A DNA stretch of 64,000 nt from contig NZ_FXLN01000002.1 of NCBI RefSeq assembly GCF_900176635.1, positions 124,001-188,000 of the forward strand, read 5' to 3'. The position numbers and the translations under genes were made by a program. The notes beneath the pieces were generated by a model. That model was not told where the DNA came from. It saw only the letters and a program-made list of their open reading frames with translations, and did not search any database. Numbering within the stretch: position 1 is the stretch's first letter; each line of letters opens with the position of its first letter. Source of the DNA: Clostridium merdae (GTDB lineage: Bacteria; Bacillota; Clostridia; Oscillospirales; Acutalibacteraceae). Below are positions 60,636 through 64,000 of the stretch, piece after piece.

Positions 60636-60788
60636 TCAGCGGCGTTCGGTACGCGCTGTGCAAGAAGTAAATTCAGACCGATGGAAACAGTCACGGCAGT
60701 ATTCAGAGCATGCAAAATAATCCCACGCAAAAAAATAGCGGGGATAGCCAAAGCTTGTAAATCGCACACTGTTCTGAATAACGTTCAT
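60636..60788 (-). CDS. Aromatic-rich leader peptide 1 (upstream of aroF)
   Basis: A 50-residue frame with ATG at 60788 nine bases after GGAGG. Between residues 10 and 40 it has 7 Phe, 4 Tyr and 1 Trp (for example RFTSFGYPRYFFAWDYF, then CSEYCRDCF with Cys 27, 31 and 34). It matches the second leader (62494-62646) at 34 of 50 positions. It is followed by an intrinsic terminator and then aroF. This is the expected anatomy of translational sensing of aromatic aminoacyl-tRNA, although the peptide is longer than classic leaders. A separate metal-binding function of the cysteines is possible. Confidence 0.8.
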   Translation of the reverse strand: MNVIQNSVRFTSFGYPRYFFAWDYFACSEYCRDCFHRSEFTSCTARTERR

Positions 60789-60828
60789 GAGAATGATTCC
60801 TCCGGTGATTCGTTTTAAACTTGCGTTC

Positions 60829-60857
60829 ATAATAAAATATCTAAATTTGTTTGTCAA
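60829..60857 (-). promoter_or_regulatory. Promoter of leader 1/aroF operon
   Basis: On the minus strand TTGACA (60857-60852), 17 bases and TATTAT (60834-60829). The TGA stop codon of aroK (60856-60854) lies inside the -35 hexamer, so the internal promoter begins within the preceding gene. Confidence 0.88.
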
Positions 60858-61378
60858 GTGCTTTTACTAAAAAAAGAATTCGCTTTTTGTATTATTTGTT
60901 CCGCTACGGAGTCTGGTTTCAGGTTCGCATCCACACTCAGGTGGGATGCCGCACGGTATAGCGGAATACGTTTTGCATATAGTATGCGCAAAAACTCCTG
61001 CCGGTCATCCCTTTGTAATAAAGGGCGGTCATTTACGCCGTTTAGGCGGCTTTCGACTGCGCCGAGGGATGCTTCCATATGAATGATGACACCATTTTTG
61101 CTTAAAATAGATACATTTTCTTCACTCAAAACAGCACCGCCGCCTGTTGCAATGACAAGGCCTTTGAGGGCAGAGAGTTCACGTGCAGCCTCGGTTTCAA
61201 GCTTTCGAAAGCCTTCTTCCCCTTGCTCGGCAAAAATTTGAGTAACGGTTTTACCCTTCTGCTGCTCAATATATTGGTCAAGGTCAAAGAAGCGCCTGCC
61301 ACTTTTTTGGGCAAGCACCTGCCCAACAGTGGTTTTACCGCTGCCCATGAATCCACATAGCACAATATTGCTGCACAT
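60854..61378 (-). CDS. aroK: Shikimate kinase
   Basis: A 174-residue P-loop kinase with GFMGSGKTT (9-17), DLDQYIE and the lid/substrate segments GEEGFRKLE and ATGGGAVL. The ATG at 61378 follows GGGAAG and starts five bases after the aroE stop; the frame opening at 61402 lies inside aroE and is rejected. It phosphorylates shikimate. Its stop codon overlaps the -35 box of the next promoter. Confidence 0.95.
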   Translation of the reverse strand: MCSNIVLCGFMGSGKTTVGQVLAQKSGRRFFDLDQYIEQQKGKTVTQIFAEQGEEGFRKLETEAARELSALKGLVIATGGGAVLSEENVSILSKNGVIIHMEASLGAVESRLNGVNDRPLLQRDDRQEFLRILYAKRIPLYRAASHLSVDANLKPDSVAEQIIQKANSFFSKST

Positions 61379-61383
61379 TGCAA

Positions 61384-62274
61384 TCACTTCCCTTTCCCGC
61401 AAAACATGCGGTTCATTTCTATTGTAGCACTTTGGCTGATCTGAGAAATCTGCTCGGGGTCAAATTCCGCACCATACCAAATGCTTTGTGCCGCAGCAGC
61501 CTGCCAAACAAGCATATCCATTCCGCCAATGGCTTTTGTTCCAGCATGGCGGGCTTTTTTTAAGAACTCGGTTTCTTCCGGGTTATAAACTGCGTCAAAT
61601 ACAGCAGCTGCATTTCGGTATAATTCTTCCGGTAGCTGGGGAATAGTATGGTTGCTTGGGTACATGCCAAGTGGAGTGCCGTTTGCAATTAGGCCATAGG
61701 CTTCGTTGGGGTCAAGCTCATTGTACTGGCAGATGCGCACAATCGTATCTTTTTGCTGTTTCTGCATGCGTTTTCGCAGCGCTTCTGCTAGCAAAGCCGC
61801 AGAGGAAAGCCCACTTTCCCGAACGCAAATTGTAATATCTGGGAAATAGGACGCATCAGCCAGCTCAAAGGCAATAACGCGAGATACGCCTCCGCTGCCG
61901 AGGATTAAATTTTTGCTTCCCATGGCAATTCCGGCTGAGCGCAAAGATTTTTGAAAGCCAATGCCGTCCGTCGTAAAGCCACAAAGGCGGCCGTTCTCAT
62001 TTTTAATCGTATTAACGGAGGAAAATGCCGCTGCCGTTTCGTCTGTTTTATCAAGCAGTGCCATTACAGCCTGCTTGTGCGGGATGGTAACGTTAAAGCC
62101 ATCCAATTGCAGCAACTGCAATTTTTGTGCCGGGTTTGTGAGCATTTCCGGCGGAACGGAAAATACGGTGTAGTCCGCTTCAATGCCTGAAATGCGAAAC
62201 AGCTCTTTGTGGATGAATGGTGACATGGTATGGCCAACGGGGTAGCCAATCAGGCCAAAATGGTATTGTTTCAT
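61384..62274 (-). CDS. aroE: Shikimate dehydrogenase
   Basis: A 296-residue NADP-dependent enzyme starting MKQYHFGLIGYPVGHTMSPF, with NVTIPHKQAVM (catalytic Lys), GFTTDGIGF and the Rossmann glycine loop GSGGVSRV. AGGAGG stands before the ATG at 62274; the long frame opening at 62436 runs back into the leader terminator and is rejected. It reduces 3-dehydroshikimate. First enzyme gene of the aroE-aroK unit, 160 bases after terminator 2. Confidence 0.95.
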   Translation of the reverse strand: MKQYHFGLIGYPVGHTMSPFIHKELFRISGIEADYTVFSVPPEMLTNPAQKLQLLQLDGFNVTIPHKQAVMALLDKTDETAAAFSSVNTIKNENGRLCGFTTDGIGFQKSLRSAGIAMGSKNLILGSGGVSRVIAFELADASYFPDITICVRESGLSSAALLAEALRKRMQKQQKDTIVRICQYNELDPNEAYGLIANGTPLGMYPSNHTIPQLPEELYRNAAAVFDAVYNPEETEFLKKARHAGTKAIGGMDMLVWQAAAAQSIWYGAEFDPEQISQISQSATIEMNRMFCGKGK

Positions 62275-62433
62275 AGGTGTACCTCCTCGGTGACGGCCAA
62301 AGGATTTTTGACTGAGGTTCTGGAAAGGGCAAGTTGCTCTAAAATGCAAATTGGCTGTGTGCCGAAACACAAATAGAGCATTATTCTTCGCATACCCGAT
62401 TATTCCATACATAGCGGCACTCTTCCCAAACCA

Positions 62434-62471
62434 CAAAAAAGGGACGAGGCTGCTATGCAGCTTCGTCCCTT
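62434..62471 (-). terminator. Attenuator-type terminator between leader peptide 2 and aroE
   Basis: Same design as terminator 1: AAGGGACGAAGCTGC with GCAGCCTCGTCCCTT around ATA, then TTTTTT on the minus strand. Confidence 0.92.
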
Positions 62472-62493
62472 ACTAAACATTACTTTGGCAAAT

Positions 62494-62646
62494 TCATCGG
62501 CGTTTGGTACGCCCGGCGCCAGTAGTAAATTCAGATGGGTGAAAACAGTCATGGCAGCAATTGGAGCATGCGAAAAAATCCCACGCAAAATAAAAGCGGG
62601 GATAGCTAAAGCTTGTAAATCGCACACTGTTTCGAATTGCGTCCAT
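62494..62646 (-). CDS. Aromatic-rich leader peptide 2 (upstream of aroE)
   Basis: A 50-residue frame with ATG at 62646 nine bases after GGAGGG. It has 8 Phe, 2 Tyr and 1 Trp in residues 10-40 (RFTSFSYPRFYFAWDFF, then CSNCCHDCF with the same three Cys positions 27, 31, 34). Compared with leader 1, several codons differ only silently (residues 25, 28, 35, 36) and aromatic positions 18, 19 and 24 swap Phe and Tyr, which points to selection on the peptide. It has its own promoter and terminator ahead of aroE-aroK. Confidence 0.8.
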   Translation of the reverse strand: MDAIRNSVRFTSFSYPRFYFAWDFFACSNCCHDCFHPSEFTTGAGRTKRR

Positions 62647-62684
62647 AAATGAAAACCCTCCGGTGTTCTTTTTGACTTGCGTTC

Positions 62685-62713
62685 ATCATAAACAATCTAA
62701 AAAAGATTGTCAA
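62685..62713 (-). promoter_or_regulatory. Promoter of leader 2/aroE operon
   Basis: On the minus strand TTGACA (62713-62708), 17 bases and TATGAT (62690-62685), close to consensus. The spacer contains CAATCT-ttttt-AGATTG, a 6-bp inverted repeat that could be an operator or chance. The bases from the -10 on (GAACGCAAG) are shared with leader 1. Confidence 0.88.
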
Positions 62714-62853
62714 GATTTTTTTAAAGTAAATTTATGGTATGGAGAAAAGGAGATAATTTAAACAGGGGCATAGAAAGTTTGGCTGAATAAAAAATGGATT
62801 TCTCATTTGAAAAGTTCCCAAAAAAGAAATAATCAGGAATGTGATAATTTCTA

Positions 62854-62882
62854 TTGACAAAGAGAAAGTTTGCTAATAATAT
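62854..62882 (+). promoter_or_regulatory. Candidate acpP promoter
   Basis: TTGACA (62854-62859), 17 bases and TAATAT (62877-62882), about 90 bases before the acpP start. Confidence 0.6.
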
Positions 62883-62971
62883 GTGGGTAGGGAAATTGTA
62901 GGATACAATACAATATTCTAGATTGCTCGTGTGCGATCATTTTTTATTACATTCGGTAAGGAGGAAAAAGG

Positions 62972-63199
62972 ATGGTTTTTGAGAAGGTGAAGGCGATCCT
63001 CAGCGAACAGTTTGATGTTGAGGAGGACTCCATTACTTTAGACACATCCGTTGTGGATGACCTGGGCGCAGATTCTTTGGATGTGGTCGATTTGTTGATG
63101 TCGATTGAAGATGAATTTGAAATCGAGATTCCCGACACGGAGGTCGATAACATTAAAACGGTTGGGGAACTTGTGAAATACATTGAAGGCCATGTTTAA
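62972..63199 (+). CDS. acpP: Acyl carrier protein
   Basis: A 75-residue acidic four-helix protein with the phosphopantetheine site GADSLD, Ser35. GGAGG lies before the ATG at 62972. It carries growing acyl chains in fatty acid synthesis. It is not beside fab genes here; the downstream terminator shows it is a single-gene transcript. Confidence 0.96.
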   Translation: MVFEKVKAILSEQFDVEEDSITLDTSVVDDLGADSLDVVDLLMSIEDEFEIEIPDTEVDNIKTVGELVKYIEGHV

Positions 63200-63256
63200 A
63201 ATTGTATAAAACTAGCATAAATATGGTTAAAACTGTATATTCTACAAAAAAAGGAA

Positions 63257-63285
63257 GCCGTTGTGCCTAGCACAGCGGTTTTTTT
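63257..63285 (+). terminator. Intrinsic terminator of acpP
   Basis: CCGTTGTGC pairs with GCACAGCGG (one G-U pair) around CTA, with seven T residues after it. Confidence 0.92.
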
Positions 63286-63387
63286 GTGATTTTTTAGCCT
63301 TTTGACTTGAAAATCACAAGGGAAGCCGATATAATGTATGGAGTTAGCATGGAAAATAAAATATTTTCAAAAGGAGAGTAAAAATCG

Positions 63388-64000
63388 TTGAATGAATTCA
63401 GCTTTTTAGTTGACGGCGTGCAGACTATGGCCGCCAACCCGAAAATGCTGGTCATGTGGGCAGTTGGAGCGCTTCTCATTTGGCTTGCAATCGAAAAGGA
63501 TTTTGAACCCGCACTGTTGCTCCCTATGGGCTTTGGTGCAATACTCGTTAACTTACCTATGCCGGGCGTACTTGGCAACATTGTTGTTGATGCTGCCGGA
63601 CATACCACTGTTGAGGGAGCACCTGGTATTGTTACTTGGCTGTTCCAGACCGGTATTGAAACATCCGAAGCATTCCCGCTTCTGTTGTTTGTAGGTATTG
63701 GTGCAATGATCGACTTCGGACCCCTGCTTTCCAACCCCCGGATGCTTCTGTTCGGTGGTGCAGCTCAGTTTGGTATCTTCCTGACTGTTGTGCTGGCAGT
63801 ACTGCTTGGCTTCCCGCTCAAGGATGCAATGAGCATCGGTGTTATCGGTGCCGCTGACGGCCCGACCTCCATTCTCGTTTCACAGCAGCTGGGTAGCGCA
63901 TATATGGGTGCAATCGCGGTTGCGGCGTACTCGTACATGGCTTTGGTGCCGGTAATTCAGCCTATGGCTATTAAAATGGTAACAACAAAGAAAGAGCGTA
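63388..64000 (+). CDS. Na+-transporting decarboxylase beta subunit, 5' part (OadB/GcdB/MmdB type)
   Basis: An open frame runs from TTG at 63388, nine bases after AAGGAGAG, to the right edge (204 codons). It encodes a polytopic protein with LLFVGIGAMIDFGPLLSNPR and GVIGAADGPTSI, the conserved segments of the beta subunit of oxaloacetate, glutaconyl-CoA or methylmalonyl-CoA decarboxylase; DFGPLL and the GAADGPT loop carry the Asp residues tied to Na+ transport. The substrate depends on the alpha subunit, which is outside the window. The complex couples decarboxylation to Na+ export and energises Na+ symport. Confidence 0.93.
   Translation, partial: MNEFSFLVDGVQTMAANPKMLVMWAVGALLIWLAIEKDFEPALLLPMGFGAILVNLPMPGVLGNIVVDAAGHTTVEGAPGIVTWLFQTGIETSEAFPLLLFVGIGAMIDFGPLLSNPRMLLFGGAAQFGIFLTVVLAVLLGFPLKDAMSIGVIGAADGPTSILVSQQLGSAYMGAIAVAAYSYMALVPVIQPMAIKMVTTKKER

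Overview
The window looks like a chromosomal segment of an anaerobic, endospore-forming Firmicute of the class Clostridia, most like the Oscillospiraceae/Ruminococcaceae. The grounds are the GerA-family germinant receptor operon, two collagen-like (exosporium-type) proteins, a CIRCE-controlled hrcA-grpE-dnaK-dnaJ operon, leaderless-Rrf2 sulfur genes, a Na+-pump decarboxylase beta subunit, frequent TTG/GTG starts with strong AGGAGG sites, and many intrinsic terminators. The genus cannot be read from the sequence alone.

Layout. 1-1.9 kb (minus): start of hemW and complete lepA. 2.2-6.3 kb (plus): germination receptor operon (A, C, a 70-residue membrane protein, B). 6.4-14.6 kb (plus): a 1713-residue collagen-like protein, a second collagen-like protein with a BclB-type C-terminal domain, and a glycosyltransferase that could decorate them. 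14.8-17.8 kb (plus): Rrf2 regulator, a gamma-type transsulfuration enzyme and a PatB/MalY-type C-S lyase. 17.9-20.7 kb: no convincing genes, but a 730-bp tandem array packed with hairpins, followed by a cluster of candidate small RNAs. 20.8-25.9 kb: heat-shock operon. 26.1-28.6 kb: an AT-rich island of orphan small secreted and membrane proteins. 28.9-31.7 kb: secA, then a candidate small RNA. 32-34.8 kb (minus): ydbS/ydbT-like PH-domain pair and a Crp/Fnr regulator, divergent from leuC-leuD (34.9-36.7 kb). 36.9-44.2 kb (minus): a secreted orphan, an EF-G-like GTPase, a 1094-residue degenerate P-type-ATPase-like protein and rlmB. 44.3-45.1 kb: a ~120-bp tandem array. 45.2-53.96 kb: a small membrane protein (minus), a cluster of DnaA boxes, then (plus) an Ogg-type glycosylase, class II FBP aldolase, gltS, a DUF4830-type protein, an rRNA pseudouridine synthase, an MsmX/UgpC-type ATPase, threonine dehydratase and a RidA protein. 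54.1-62.7 kb (minus): the shikimate/aromatic amino acid cluster. 62.9-64 kb (plus): acpP and the 5' part of an oadB/gcdB-like gene.

How genes work together. The aromatic cluster has two transcription units: aroE-aroK, and aroF-tyrA-aroB-aroA-aroC-pheA. It covers shikimate-pathway steps from DAHP synthase to chorismate except 3-dehydroquinate dehydratase, plus the branches to prephenate, phenylpyruvate and hydroxyphenylpyruvate.

The most interesting observation is that each aromatic unit is preceded by a copy of the same module: a strong promoter, a good ribosome-binding site, a 50-codon ORF unusually rich in Phe/Tyr/Trp with three conserved cysteines, and an intrinsic terminator upstream of the first enzyme gene. 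The two peptides agree at 34 of 50 positions and include Phe/Tyr interchanges. This fits ribosome-sensed attenuation by aromatic amino acids, but the mechanism is inferred. Other strong leads are the 730-bp array with covarying hairpins, the alternating 120-bp array, the phased DnaA-box trio, the P-type ATPase pseudoenzyme and several uncharacterised small RNAs.
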